A stretch of 64,000 nt of DNA, taken from NCBI GenBank assembly GCA_009741485.1, contig CM019236.1, positions 46,371,482 through 46,435,481 on the forward strand. Direction: 5' to 3'. The notes below the pieces were generated by a model, which had not been told where the DNA came from, made no database searches, and worked only from the letters and a program-made list of their open reading frames with translations. The first letter of the stretch is position 1. Every line of letters starts with the position of its first letter. The translations under genes were made by a program, and so were the position numbers. Below are positions 1 through 13,400 of the stretch, one piece after another. This DNA comes from Malurus cyaneus samueli. Taxonomy: Eukaryota; Chordata; Aves; Passeriformes; Maluridae.

Positions 1-3000
1 AAAGGGGAAAAAAAAAAAAAAAAAAACCAAAAAACAAATACAATGTTTAAAATTGAATATCAGTTATTTTCTTAGAAATATGTTAAGGATTATTAATGTA
101 ATGTGCTGGTATCACTCACTTGCTTGGCTTCTTTTTAAATATCGATTGTACGATACAATTGTCATGGCGCTTACTATTGTAAAAATAATGTTACTTAAGA
201 TCTAAAGCAGCTAACAGAATAAAAAATGCTGTATTTGAACACTGTTTAATCGATCCCTGGAGGTTTCACATACGCAGTACCGCTAGAGGCATTTTGAATA
301 TTTGGCTAAACAGATTTTCCTGTAAGGAATTGTTGAATTGTATCAACTTTAGGTGTTAAGGTAGGAGCAATGTGTTGTTCTGCAGGTTAATATTAGATTA
401 CGGTGTCTAGGAAGTAGGACATCCAGTTTAAGTGCAAGAATGCATATCAAAAAATCTCAGTTCATCATTCCTTTTTCTGCTTGGCAGATTGTGTCACTTT
501 TTAGTGTCTTGGTTTGTCATGCAATAATTCAGGAAATGAGTCTGTCCTTTTTGTGCAATGCTTTCACTGCAGAATGTGAAAATAACAACTGGTATACCTT
601 GTTAACCAGTGAACATAAGAAATGATCCTCTAACTAGTTCCTTAAGTGTTTCAAGCAAAAATACTTCCTCAGGGCTGAAACCATTACGTGGCTGGCCTCT
701 TTGCTTGGGATCTCCGTAAATACAAGGAAATTGCTAGAATTCCTCTAAACATGAAGATGGCATGAGGGAAGGCTCTGAACATAAAGTGAAAAAGCTAATC
801 CTATTTGAGACTGTGGATACTTTCTTTCAGAATAAGAAAGACTTTGTGCAAGATGACACATTTTCTTCAGAATCTAGTTAGGATGGTAGATTGAGCATAA
901 ATTATTACACATATGAATTTACGTGGGAAACTCATTAGGACTAGGAATGAATGTGTCTGCTATAAAAAGAATCCCTTACAATTAGAACAAAGATGTGGGC
1001 TGAGCAGCAATTTAGGAAAAACTGCATTTTCACATTCATCCTCTTCTCAAAATAGTGTTGATACAGATATTGGAAAAACTGATTTAAAAAATTTTGGATA
1101 TTCACTAATATTCTGATAATTTAAAACTCTGAAGACACTTTTGCAAGCTGTTGCCCAGATTTTTGGTGGGTGCTGTTGGATGTCCCAGTGGTATAGCACT
1201 GCACTGTAACAGTTGTGCCTGGCAGGTGGGCATGAGAGCTGTGAGCAGTGTCTGCCCTCACTGCTGGAAAATTGTCAGTGGTAGGAATAGCCCTTCCAAA
1301 AAGTAGTCATAATCGCTTTATCCTAGAAGGGGTTGAAAATGATGCTTACAATTATATTTAATGCTCCAGCACTCTTGTCTGGATGCTGACTTAATTCTGC
1401 AAATATAAGATGCTGAGTAAGAAATCAAACACGTGATCCAAAATAAGGAGGTGTGAAAGAAGAGATATAATCTTAAAAACAAGAACAACTCTAAAGATTG
1501 CTGTTTTGATTTCTGTACAGAAATCAAATACAGAATTACATACTTAAATTTCCTCTTGTGAAGAAGTTAACTAACAGCAACTGGAACTATTAGGCCTTGC
1601 TAGACAAATCATTTTTTTAAAAAATAGGCTAAAGTACAATGTTAGAAATACTCTTCAAAACAGCCAAATATCATTGTGTCCATTTTGGAGAATGCCTCCA
1701 TGCCTGGAGAATTCTTGATACTAACTTATTTTTCATTCAAGCACTTTTTCTTCAGATGAAATAAATAGATTATTAAAAATAAATCCATAAGATAATGGAG
1801 ATATATTACACTTTTTCAGTTTTGCCCTCTCACTTTTAATTTTGCTCAGATATGCTTAGATATGCTGCCATGGGAAACCTTAAGAACAATTCCACATATG
1901 TTGATAATTCACATGTATAAATTAATAGCTGATTATGCTATGTAGTAAGTTAAAATCAAGTGCTACAACTTCCTCTGTCTGATCAATTGCAAAGATCACA
2001 TTAAACAACATTAAACTAAAATGAGCACCACAGCTTGATATAATTTGGTCCCCCTTTGGGAAAGATTTATAGTTTTTTAGGGATAGATTTTGGATTTTAC
2101 TGTTTATGAACAGAGCTATTTTACCTTGGAAGTTCTGGTGTATTCACCAGTGGTATATGTAACTTATCACCGTGGGCTTCTGATCTCTGGAGAGATATAA
2201 ACACTCATCTTCTATGAATTTGTATGATCTTAGAAATGTGAAACAGACTGTTCCCTTAATTCTGGATAAATATAGTTTGCAATCTCATCAATGACTCAAG
2301 CCTAAGTGGTGGAAATAAAATCCTCACACTTTCTTAATAGGAATCTTTCTAGAATGCTTGAAGTGAATAAAATTATGAATCGGGATTTTTTAAAAAAATC
2401 ATGGATATCAGCACTTTCAGTTTGCTAGCCTTTCTGGAAATAGTGCCTTGTGAGTGTTGTTTTTTTCCTGGTTCACCACCGTGTGAATCATTTGCCTTTA
2501 GTTTCCTGACCAGGTCGATAGGTCAGTTTGTAGTAACCACACTGAAAAGATACTGAATGTACTTACCCAGCTGGCATAGGATTGATTCTGTTTCTTTGTT
2601 TTCTGCATTTTTTCCGCTCTTCTCAGGTCTGTGGTTTTTTTTTTTTTTCACTCAAATTCTATAGTTTTATATACTTCTGAGTGTGATGCAACTTGGAAAT
2701 GAAGCCCAATAGGAATGACAAGTAGAGGTTGCCATGGCAGCTCTGGGGTGTCTTGGTTTTTTTCCTTGTTTTGTGTTGCTAAGGAAGTTGAAGATGCCTA
2801 TAAATAATCCAGAGATTATCAAAGTTAAAAGTGGAAGAAAATTTATTTTGGGGTTCTGTAGATTAATAATTGGACCTCTGTTTTAATGATATCAATTTTT
2901 TCTTTTAAATTCTAATTGTGCTGTAGAGGTATGTGGGTATGACTGTAGCTCAGCTTAGCAGTGGGGTTTTTTTTTCTAGTACTTTCAGGATTTTTTACTG

Positions 3001-4302
3001 TATTTTCATGTTCTGTGTTCAGTTTTTAAGAGGCAGAGGAGGGATTGCAAACCTCCAATCTACTGGTTATATCACTGAGTGGAAAAGACTGGGTTTATAT
3101 GAAATGCTGCCTAGCTCTCTTTGGTCCATTCAACATCTTACTTATGTTTTGGAGGGAATTCTTGGTTTCTCCCACTGCTAAAAGCATAGAGCTAACTCAC
3201 TGAGCCTCTGTGTACATGTGGGGTTTACTTTGTGAGCCCTTGGTAATATGCACCCCAGGTGCAGGACTGGTCTGTATTACGGCTGGTGTGGATGCTGTAA
3301 TGTCGAGAATGTCTTTGAGTCTTTGGGTATTGTGAGAGTGTCCAGGCAATTTATCAATGTCACATTTTTCTGACAAAATGCTGTCACAGCTTATGGAGTC
3401 CTACTGTGCATTAAATTCAGCTAAGATCCACCCTGTTTATTTAAGTGTAATTCAAATTCTTCTTTTTCAAAGCTGAAGATGTGCTACTGTTATTTCCCAT
3501 TTGTATGTGGGGAGGCATTTCGGCATAGGTATTGTCTAACATAGCAGAAGAATTAACAGGACTGTTTTTTCATAGGAGATACCTGTGTTGTTATTGGAGT
3601 ATGATACTGACATGGTGGTGTGTGGATTTATTTGTGCTGTAACTAGTGATAGTGGTGCAGGAGGCCACATGTGTGAGGCTGGAACCTTGCAGTGTTCATG
3701 CAGGGTGCCTTGGCATGATAACCTCATGAATTTAACAAGTATAAGCAAAGTGCTGCGACTGGGTAGAGGCAATCCAGCTATGAGTACAGGCTGGGAGAAG
3801 AAATCATTTGAGAGCAGATCTATGGTGAAGGGCTTCAGGGTTGTTGTGGGTGAAGAGCTGGACGCAAGCTGGCAATGCCAGAAACCAAACAGATCCTGGG
3901 CTGCCCCAAAAGCAGTGTGGTCAGCAGGTCAAGGGAGGTGATTCTGTCCCTTTATGTCGCTGTTGGCTAGACAGCTGACACAAAATAACAGACACAAAGA
4001 CACACATATATACATACAAAAAGTAACCTCTTTATTCTTGGACAGGCCTCTTTTATCCACTTTAGCAACCAGTGCATATATTTGTGTCAAACATACATTG
4101 TTTAGTGAGGTTGTCACTTTCTACTCATCAGCATAGGAATGGTAGGTTTGTAAAAGCTACAGTATTAGTAATGTTTATAGTTGTAAGCTACTTGCATTAT
4201 CAATTCTACATTCTAATCTTCTTCTTCTCAAGACAGCTAAGGACGCGGCGTTTTATTCCCATGCAGGCTGTTAACACTCTCTACACCTTTACTCTGCCCC
4301 TC

Positions 4303-4773
4303 TGAGACTCCACCAGGAACTCTGCATCTATCTCTGGCATCCTCAGCACAAGATGGACGTGGACCTGCTCAAGTGTGTCCTGAGGAGGGCTGTGAAGATG
4401 ATTGAAGGGATGGAACTCCTCTTCAATAAAGACAGACTTAAAGCTGCATTGTTCAGCCTAGAGAAGGCTTTCCTAGTAGCTTAAGAGGGGCTTTTAAAAA
4501 GGAGGGAGAGTGACTTTTTATACGGGCAGATAGTGACAGAACAAGAGACAGTGGTTCTAAAACTGAAAGAGGATATCTTTACATTAGATGTTTCGAAGAA
4601 TTTCTTTGCTCAGAGGCTGGTGAAGTACTGGAACAGAGGCCGAGAGAAGCTGTGGATGTCCCATTCTGGAAGATGTATGCTGAGCAGCCTGATGTAGTGA
4701 GTGGCAGGATCAGCTGAAACTACATGATCTTCAAGGTCCCTGTCTGCCCTAACCATTCTATGGTTCTGCGATG
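4303..4773 (+). mobile_element. CR1 LINE, 3' end, 5'-truncated
   Basis: Typical avian CR1 wording in order: a 'caccaggaactctgcatct' line; 'cagcacaagatggacgtgga'; 'ttcagcctagagaaggct'; 'gaacagaggccgagagaagc'; 'atcttcaaggtccctgtctg'; and the terminal 'ccattctatggttctgcgat'. The first part is a decayed end of the reverse-transcriptase ORF, the rest 3' UTR. Many substitutions show an old copy. Confidence 0.88.
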
Positions 4774-6228
4774 AAGTTTTATTTGCAAGGATGCTTGCAG
4801 TAAATGTCAAATCGTTTTAGTGCATTTTCCTTTAAATTGAGGTCTAGATCAGTCTTCCTTCTAGTTATTGTTGTGCTGTTCTAAATGCTATGAGCTGTAG
4901 CTCTTTGTTTTGACCAGTAGCTATAAGTCAGCTGGACAGTGCTGATAAACAATTGACAAAGTTTCTCTTTGTGAGGCATCATGCCGAAAACAGTGACTTG
5001 GAGAAGCAGTTGTAGGCAACAGCTGCAGGGAGCTAAGCATTTATGACGTTGGTGTGCATGCCCTCCAGTAGGTGGTTTTGTGGTCCAGCTGGATCTTCCT
5101 TGTTGCTCTTCTGCATTTAACCATTTCATGTTTTTCTGCCCCTCCTGTCCAGTTTCATTTACAGATGCTGCAGAGCTGGCACATCTCTGCGTCAGCCACT
5201 GTGGTTCAGCTGATTACATGGGTAGTCTGCAGTAGAAGACAAAGAGGCACCAGCTGAAGAAAAGGAGAAATTGCTGATTGCTAAATTGTCTTTAAAGAGG
5301 CTTATAATGGTATCTGGTATTTGATTTTCTTATCCCCATGGCACCTTGCTTAAACTATGAATTGGGTGTCATTGGAGGACCTTCTCCTTTGAAGGTTGTT
5401 AGGATCAAGAGCCTTTCACTGCATGTATAGAGAGTGTGATCAGAGGTTTTTCTGTCAGCCTTAGAACTGTCTTGACCCTTTCTAGCTGCACAAAGGCTGT
5501 AGTCTGGAAAATCTGGGAAAAAAACCACAATCGTGTTGCATGGTCTTGCATGTGGTTTGTGTGGGCAATCTACATCCTTCAGCCTGTACAAAAGAGCTAC
5601 TGAAGTACTTAATTGTTTGCCCTGAGACAGGCAGATTTCTGAGATTCAGAGACAATTTCTTTTTGGATTCCTGCCTTCACATCCCCGAATACTGCTAGTA
5701 GCCTGTATGATTGGGAGCTTGTGGTTCCTTCATGCTGGGAGAAGTCACAGCCATTGCAGTGGTCTGTTGCTGTTTCATTGTTGGTGGCAAAAATTGTGTC
5801 CCTCCAGGCTCCCTGTGAAATCTCACATTGTTAGTGGGATGCCTCTTTGAAGAATCTCTTTTTTTTGGAATTGTCAGGAGATGAGTTGCTGAACTCTTTC
5901 CTGATGTTGTAGCCCTCTTTGAGATTTTTGTTTTCCATCAGTGAACCAGTGCTTTGCCACAGGGCGCTGTCCAGTCATTGGACTAATCTTCAAGAAAAGA
6001 GAAATTTTTGGTGCTTTCTGGATGTGAATGTGAGTTTGGCACTAGTCATCTCCCATCTCTCTGAAGAAGAAAACACCCTTGGGCACCTGTTCAGTACTAA
6101 AATTACATGCCTCTGAAATTCTGTGTTCACCTTAACTTCACTGGTGGGAAGTCTGATCCAGCTGTCTTTCAAGAGGGAAAGAGTAAAGCCTATGCAGAAC
6201 TCCCCATTCTCGTAAAATTTTATACAGC

Positions 6229-6890
6229 AGAATCACAGAATAGTTTGGGTTGCAAGTGCCCTTAAGGATTATCCAATCCAACACCCTGCTCCCACACAGC
6301 CTCTGCAATAAGCAGGGGTATCTTTAACTAGATCAGATTGCTTAAAGACCTTTAATGTTCCCAGTGATGGGGCATCTACAAGCTCTCTAGGCAGCTTGTG
6401 CCAGTGTTTCACCACCCTTGTCATTCCAAATTTCTTCCTTATACCTGGTTTAATTCTACCCTCTTCTAGGGTTGATGTCCAATTGCAATGGGTTCTGTTA
6501 TCTTTCTTTTAAGCTCCCTTTAAGAATTAAAAGGCTGCAGTAAGGTCTCCCTGGAGCCTTCTCTTTCCAAGCTGAACAATCCCAAGTCTCAGTGTTTCCT
6601 CACAGGAGAGGTGCTCCAGCCATCTGATATTTCAGTGGCCTTTCTTTGGACTGTTCAAACATATCCTTTCTCTCGTGTGCTGAGGATTCCAGAGCCGGAT
6701 GGAGTGCTCATGAGATGGTCAGATCTCATGAGAGCACAGTAAAGGTGCAAAATCACCTCCCTCAACCTGCCAGCCATGCTTCCTGAGTTTTTTATCCACC
6801 AACATCCCCCAAGTCCATCTAGGCAGGGCTCCTGTTATTCTGTTCTACCCCCAGCCCACATGCAGCTGGGCCATGTCCTTACTTGCCATA
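6229..6890 (-). mobile_element. CR1 LINE, 3' end, antisense
   Basis: Reads as CR1 on the - strand. The + strand begins 'aatcacagaatagtttgggt' (complement of the CR1 3' end) and continues through 'tccaatccaacaccctgctc', 'agcttgtgccagtgtttcac', 'agctgaacaatcccaagtct' and 'accaacatcccccaagtcca'. The distal boundary is approximate because similarity fades after about 6890. Confidence 0.9.
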
Positions 6891-9800
6891 CTGTACACAT
6901 TGGAAAGAGAGTGGACTGCAGCATCTTAAGTGGAGTGGATAGACCACTCTTCTGCATATAGACTGCACAGCTGGTGGGGTGTCTAGATTTTCTGATGGCT
7001 GTGGTTATAACTTAGAAAAACTTCTTGACTAATGAGATGCCTGCTTTTGTTACTCTGACATAACTTCCCTGAGCAGCTGTTTTCTCTTTGGAGTGTGAAG
7101 CCTTGGTGGGCATGAGCACACAGCATAGGTGCCTTTGTCTCCAGCTCTTGGTGCTCTGCCTTTGCCTGCTTAGCAGGATAACCTGCTCTGGGTGAAGTGA
7201 GGAGATGGGAGGATGGAGAGAGTTCTTTCTGGCAAGTGAAGCTCCTTTAGTTAATTTCTCAGTACTCATTTTACTGTACCAGGAAGCTGGAGAAGCAAGA
7301 TACCTTGTTGTAGGCTTCAGAATATTCACAGCCTTAGGGATGAGAGAGTGAGAAGTGCTTAGGTAGCCCAGGTGCTTTGTGAGGCTACTACAATTCAAGC
7401 AAACCTTCTATAACCAAATGACTGACAGTTCAAGTATATAATTGAACTTGATTGTTTTCTTAATAACAAGCTTGTCTTTTTTCCACATGTTACTTTGTTA
7501 TTTTCTAACAGCACATCTGAAATACAAGTGAATAGGAATTCAGATATGCTGCCTTGAAATTGTAGAGCTCATGTGCTAACAAAAAAATTTCTTTAAACTA
7601 TCTGCACCTATAAAGAGAAAGTATTCTCACGTAGATGATTCTGAAAATATTGAGTGCAAGGCAGTTCCCTTTGTGTGGAGGCAAACTGCAATTTTATCAG
7701 ACGGGGTATATACTGGTATCTCCATTTAATGCAGAAGCAGGTGGGAGTAGTTAGTTGACAATACCAGAGAATCCTGGAGAGAGAAAAGAGCTGTCAAATA
7801 CAAGTGATCTATAAGGATGCTCAGTAAGTACCTGGAAAATCTTAACAAGGTTCTCATTTCTTTTGGATTTTCTGGGTTTCATTGAACTGAAAGACAAAGG
7901 CCCAAAGTTTCTCACCACAGCAAGAAAGGAGGGGTCTTTTTAATGCCTGATTTCTTAAAGCTTTCAGAGTTTCTTCCATTCCTGTCTAGTGACAGCTTTC
8001 CTGGTGTCATATAGCAAGCACTGCACAACAGAGTTCTGAACATAAACTGAGCTGTGTTTTTGTCTGAAAGAACATGCTAATATTGCATACAGGTCTTTGC
8101 ATGTTTCTGCTGAATTGGGAAATAAGCTGGCAGAGTCCATGTACTGTGTCCAGCATTCCTTTCAGTGAATAGTCACAGTATTCAGGCTGGCCTGTGGTCA
8201 CAGTCCTAAAAGAAAAAGCTAAATGCATCTGTATTGGCAAGCTGCTACAATGGAAAAGGAGCTCAAAGCTGTGTAACAAATGTAAAAGTTAAGTCACAAA
8301 CTTCCAGTAAAATGGGTGTTGCTATTAGGATACTCATAAAAATAGTGATTACTCCACCAGCTTGAATGGTCTTGTCTGCATAAGCAGTCTGGTAAGTGTA
8401 TTTTATACATTTAAGAATGCTGTGACAGAAAAAATAAAAATATTTTTCTCCAATCTGTGGCTAATTAGCCTGTGCGCATTTTCTGAAAGCTATTGTCTTT
8501 TAACTATCGATGGATCTCTTCAGTGAATGCAGAGGCAGTCCTACTAAACAAAATAAGCTGCTTGCACACCAAGGACAACTTCAGAAGGGAGTGATAAAGT
8601 CCCTGAAGGGCAGGGGCAGGTTAAGCCTGTGTTTTGGCTTCTGATATGTCAGGCACATACTATGGAAGAGCAGGAAGAGCAGAGGAAATAACCTACTTAG
8701 TTCTGACAAAAATAAAACTTTGTTTTGAAAGAGTTAGATTGACTTAGGCTGCATTGTCTTGGTGCTGATATGCCCTTTAAGTCCCACTGATTCATTGTTT
8801 GGGAAGTAGAGACTGTTACTGTTGTCTTGCATAACAGCTTTGAAGCTTTGGTTTACTCCCTGGCTTTGCTAGATTCCTTGTTTGTTTTTCTCTGTCCGTC
8901 ATCAGGCAGTTGTCGTTCCTCCTTCCCTCTTTCAAGCATGCTGCAGTAGCTGTGCCTCCTGCAGTGGCCATCTTTGCCTGTGTGTGCGTGGGGGACTTGT
9001 ATTAACTAATCTGGGCAAGCTGCTTCTTCCATGTTCAGCACTTCTGTGCCCATGTTCCTTCCCCAAGCACTCGCCAGCAGCCTCTTTATATAAACCAGTG
9101 CTGCTACTTAATGACTGCGAGTCCTGGCAAAGCCAAGGTAGGACCTGTGACATGACATCTCTGTGAATGATGGCAAACAAAATGGGAATTTTGGAAGCCC
9201 AACCAAGTCCTGGAGTAAAGCAGTTTTGTTTGGTGATCCACGAGATGGCAGAGAGGGTTCTGCTGTGTTTCAGGGCAGCCATGTGGATGTATTAGCTGGA
9301 CCGAACAAGTATTTACATCTTCTTCCTGAATAAGAGGGGCAATAAGAGAACATCTTATTTTCTCATATTGTAGTAGTGATTGACAGTGCTCTTTAAAACA
9401 AGCTGGTTTTTCAGATGCTGAGCACTATCTTGTTTTGTTTGGAGTTTTGTTTTTTCAGTGAGGGGAGGGGTGAGAATAACCACTTGAAAGACTGTAGTGT
9501 AGAAAAATTCAAATACTTCCTCTTGTTCCTGATTGTTGAAGGCCTTATATAGGTTGGTGACATATGGAACAAAGATTTGTAATAATTGCATCTGTTTGAG
9601 AGAAATATTTGTGTTGCTGGTAGTACTGATGGCTGCCTCTTCAAAGCACAGAGCTTTACAGAAAGCCTGGCAATGTTTTGAGGGTTTAGTTTTACACCTA
9701 TTCATTCTTTCATCTTGATAAAAACAAGATGTATGCTACATGATCAAATTTATAGTCTGGTCTATTGATTTGAAGTTAAAGAACCTTGGCTTCTGTAAAT

Positions 9801-10408
9801 TATTATCTTTAGTAAGCTGAAAGCAGTCTTGCTGATTTAGAGCACATGAGAATCTCACCCTAACTCTTCAGACTACATAGCTAGATGTAGTTGTAGTGCA
9901 CTTTTAGCAGTAATACTCTCTTTACTGGAGCGATTGAAAATGAAAATTACTGGAATTATTGAAAAGGAATTCAGTAGTCTCTGCTGGAACAAATTACCCC
10001 TCTGGAGTAAATGGCAAGAGCCATTATTCTCCCTGTAGTACCTGTTGCATTTAAAACATTTCCATTCTTACTTGGAAGCACAAGGCTTGAAACTGCACTT
10101 GAAACATCCTTTGTGCTGCCTGTTGAAACTACTGCTAAACTTGATTTGTTGCAGAGTTCTTTGGCACCATGTGAGTGGTGAGGCAAAACATGCCTGTGCT
10201 ATCACCTTCCAAAAGGGTCCACTGAACTCCAACAGTCCTTTCTGGAAAAAAAAAAAAAATCAAAAAAGTCAAAATCCTTCTCTTGGTCCTTCCTACTCTG
10301 GTGTTTGCAATCATGAGACAGTTGGCTCTTGGAATCATCTGCTAGCAATAGAGATTGTGGCTGAAGCTACCACTAGGTACGTGTCCTTCTGCCACCTGTA
10401 GGAAGCTG

Positions 10409-10471
10409 GACTTCTTGTGTATCCTTCTGGCCTTCTTGTGTACCCTTCTGGATTTCTTGTTTACCCTCTTG
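10409..10471 (+). repeat. 21-bp minisatellite, three units
   Basis: Three tandem units of 21 bases of the form GACTTCTTGTGTATCCTTCT plus G (10409-10429, 10430-10450, 10451-10471), each differing by a few substitutions. Because 21 is a multiple of three, both strands stay open here. Confidence 0.9.
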
Positions 10472-13400
10472 GGGCAGTCAGAGCTTGGGGCAGATGTAGC
10501 TTTTTGCAGTCTCATTACAGCCAAGTCTGGAAGCATGTGGTGGGAAGTGCTAAGGGGCATGGTCCTGTCTTTTCAGAGACCTGTCAGTCCTCAACTGACA
10601 GAAAATGTTGCTCCTTGGAGCTGCTGGGACTTGTTTAGATGAAAGAAGAAGGATGTGACTACAGATGAGTTCCATTTGATATATGAAATGCAGTAATGGG
10701 TTGAAGGCTGTCATGTGAGAAAGGATGACAGATCCTTGTGGTGTGGAAGTTTACGTGTGAGTACAGAGATACTTCAGAGTAGGAGTTAAGTTACACTTTA
10801 GGTACCTGATGAAGGCTTTGCCCGTGTTTCTCCATCCTTTACTTCACTTCTTTTAAAAAGATAACCTTTTTAAGATGTGTTTAGATAGGGATAATTTATA
10901 ACACTTGCAGACACCTGTTATTGAAAAAAAACCCAAACTGTTTGGTATTTTATTTCATCCTCTAAAATTTTCATGTGCTGAAGAAAATATAAACAACATT
11001 CCCCTGGCCACCCAAGTCTACTGCCAGAATCAGTTGGTTACCATAACCACAGCATTTTCTTAGCCTTGCTATTTTGAGTGTCTTGGTAGAAGACAGATAT
11101 AAACAAAGATATTGTGCATGGAAGATTCCCACTGGAACTGAAAGCTGGCATTCACAATGTGTGAAATGCTGAAATAAAAACACACTGACTTCATGCCTGG
11201 GTCTGGGTGTCAGATAAAAGTGATAGAAGGAGGCAATGAACTCAAGACAAGGCTGCACATGGATTTGTGGTAGTGTTGGGATTGCACTACACAACTGTTC
11301 CATTAACAGTCCACAACCTCCTCTACAGAGTGGATGAGAGCCCTCATTGACACCACCTGCTGAGGATTGCAGAAGAATATTTCAGTCTATCATTTTATTG
11401 CTTGGGGTGGTTGAATGTAAAGTGATGGTTTATGAAGTGGGGGAGAGTACTCTTAGAAGCTGATGGGCCTTTAGACAGCTTTTACAGATAAGTGGGAAAG
11501 GATCTTAAGAGTTGTTATGGTGCATCCAGGGAAATACATGCCCATTGTGTAATTGTGAAGAAAAGGCAACCTGAATGCTAGACATTGTTAGGAAAAGATT
11601 GGTAGTACAAAAGCCACCTCTGTGCCACAATATAAAATCACAATGTGCAGGTTCCCTTTGTGCAGCAGCTGAGCTGCTGCTGAGTCCATAGGTGTCTGAG
11701 GAAGTATTAGATCTTGAACTATGGTGTTTTCATTTTTCTATTTTTTAAATACCCTTGTAATTCTTTCATGTAGTCTATGTGCATTTATAGGGATTTTTGT
11801 AGAGGACTGTAGAGATTTTCCATTTATGTAATACTCCTACATGTGTCAGGCATCCATTCTAGTAAACTCTCCAAGACACGGACTACTTCCAAGTCTTGGA
11901 TTCAGCAAGATGCCTCAGAGAATTACTGCACTTAATTTAGTTTTATTTATATTCATGTTAATAGGCTGGGTATGTTCTTTAATGCAATGCACTTACATTT
12001 TTCCAGAAATGAAGAATTTATTGTGTTCTCGTAGCTGGGAAAAAGAATTCTGAGTTTCTAAGCCATTTGTGACTGATTTTAATAGTTTGTTTCAAAAATA
12101 AGAATAAGCCCTTTAAGTCAGCTAGGTCATTCAGTAATCTGTAACCTTTGTTAAAAGAGTAGAAGAAACTTTGGCAGGTACTTGCTGGGAGTTGAAGTGG
12201 GTGAAAGTGAGCAGAATTCAAGCAAGTTACAGCAGTCACAAATAATACCAAACAAAATGAAAGTATTATTTGCTGAGTTGTCCAGGCAGTACTGAGGTCT
12301 TGTGGCATTGTCACTTTATGCCAGAATATTTCATTTTCCCTGTTCTGACTCTGTGACAAGCAGTGCCAATTGGCCAAAGTGTGTTGTTTCTTGGGAGTTA
12401 CTGGAGTTTGTGCCAGCACACACAAGGTGTGCATGGAGAGAGCACTCAGCTGCAGAAATTGCCTCTGTCTTCAGGTGCAGGAGCTGTCTCTTTTTGAGAG
12501 CCCCCTGCGTGGCCTGTGGCAATGATAATGTTGGTGGCTCCAGTGTGAGTGGCAAAGCTGCAAAACCTATGCCTGGTGGCACCCTGCAGTGAGGACAGCA
12601 GGAGGGAATTGTTGCCGGAATGAGATTACTGCTGCTGCTTGTAGTACTGCAGCAAATTAATGGAGATGTAAAAACCTGAGGCAGAGGGAGCAAGAGTGAC
12701 TGGCAGGAAAACAATCCAAACACCAGAGGGCTGGAGGAGGAGTTGCAAGTTATTTTGCAGGTGCTTTTGGTAAGCTCAAAATGAGTGCTCGCTCTGAGTA
12801 CATCCATAGTAAGTCTTCTGTTAAACTGATCATGCTTCCAGGAGAGGATCAAATCCATTTTGTTTCTGTGTTGATATTCCTTTATCCTCCTTGGAGGATA
12901 ATTTGATAGCTGTACCTTTAAAAACGTTTGGCAAATGCAAAGTTATATTTCATTGTTAAAGATAAAAGACAAAAATGTAACAAACCCCAACATGTTAAAA
13001 TACAAATGACAAATAAATTTACATTTGAAAAACACCAAAACTGAATTAAGGTATTTACCCTAAGAGGAAACCTAAATAATTTTTAACATCTTCTGGGCTT
13101 TTCCTCACGACTAGGTGGTCTTTTGAAGAGTGGAAGAATATTGTGTGTTAAATTTGGTATTTCATGAGCAATTCTCACCCAAACATCATTTGCATGGGTC
13201 ACTGATATATTGCTAGAATCTTTACAGGGCACAGTCCACTTTTCTCTGTACTTTTGGGTTCTATTCTGAAGTCTGTCTTGAGGACAGAGAGAAAGTCGCT
13301 TATGTGGAAAAAGTATGACATGTTGGAGGGTGTAAATAGCCATTACTTTTCTAGGAAGTGTTACACAGCTCATGAATTACACGTTTTATGTCCTGTCTTC

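Noticed and set aside
3585..3941. 118-codon + strand open frame
   Set aside because: No resemblance to any family and no acceptor or promoter context. Probably chance.
10381..10400. FCHL-like reading that recalls the missing first half of C1-1 (TFCHLC)
   Set aside because: Only four residues match, the frame stops at once, and the surrounding residues do not fit a C1 domain.
12331..12858. 175-codon open frame on the - strand
   Set aside because: Low-complexity Ser/Leu/Pro stretches and no recognisable family. It lies in the probable first intron and the + strand shadow is also open, as expected from composition.
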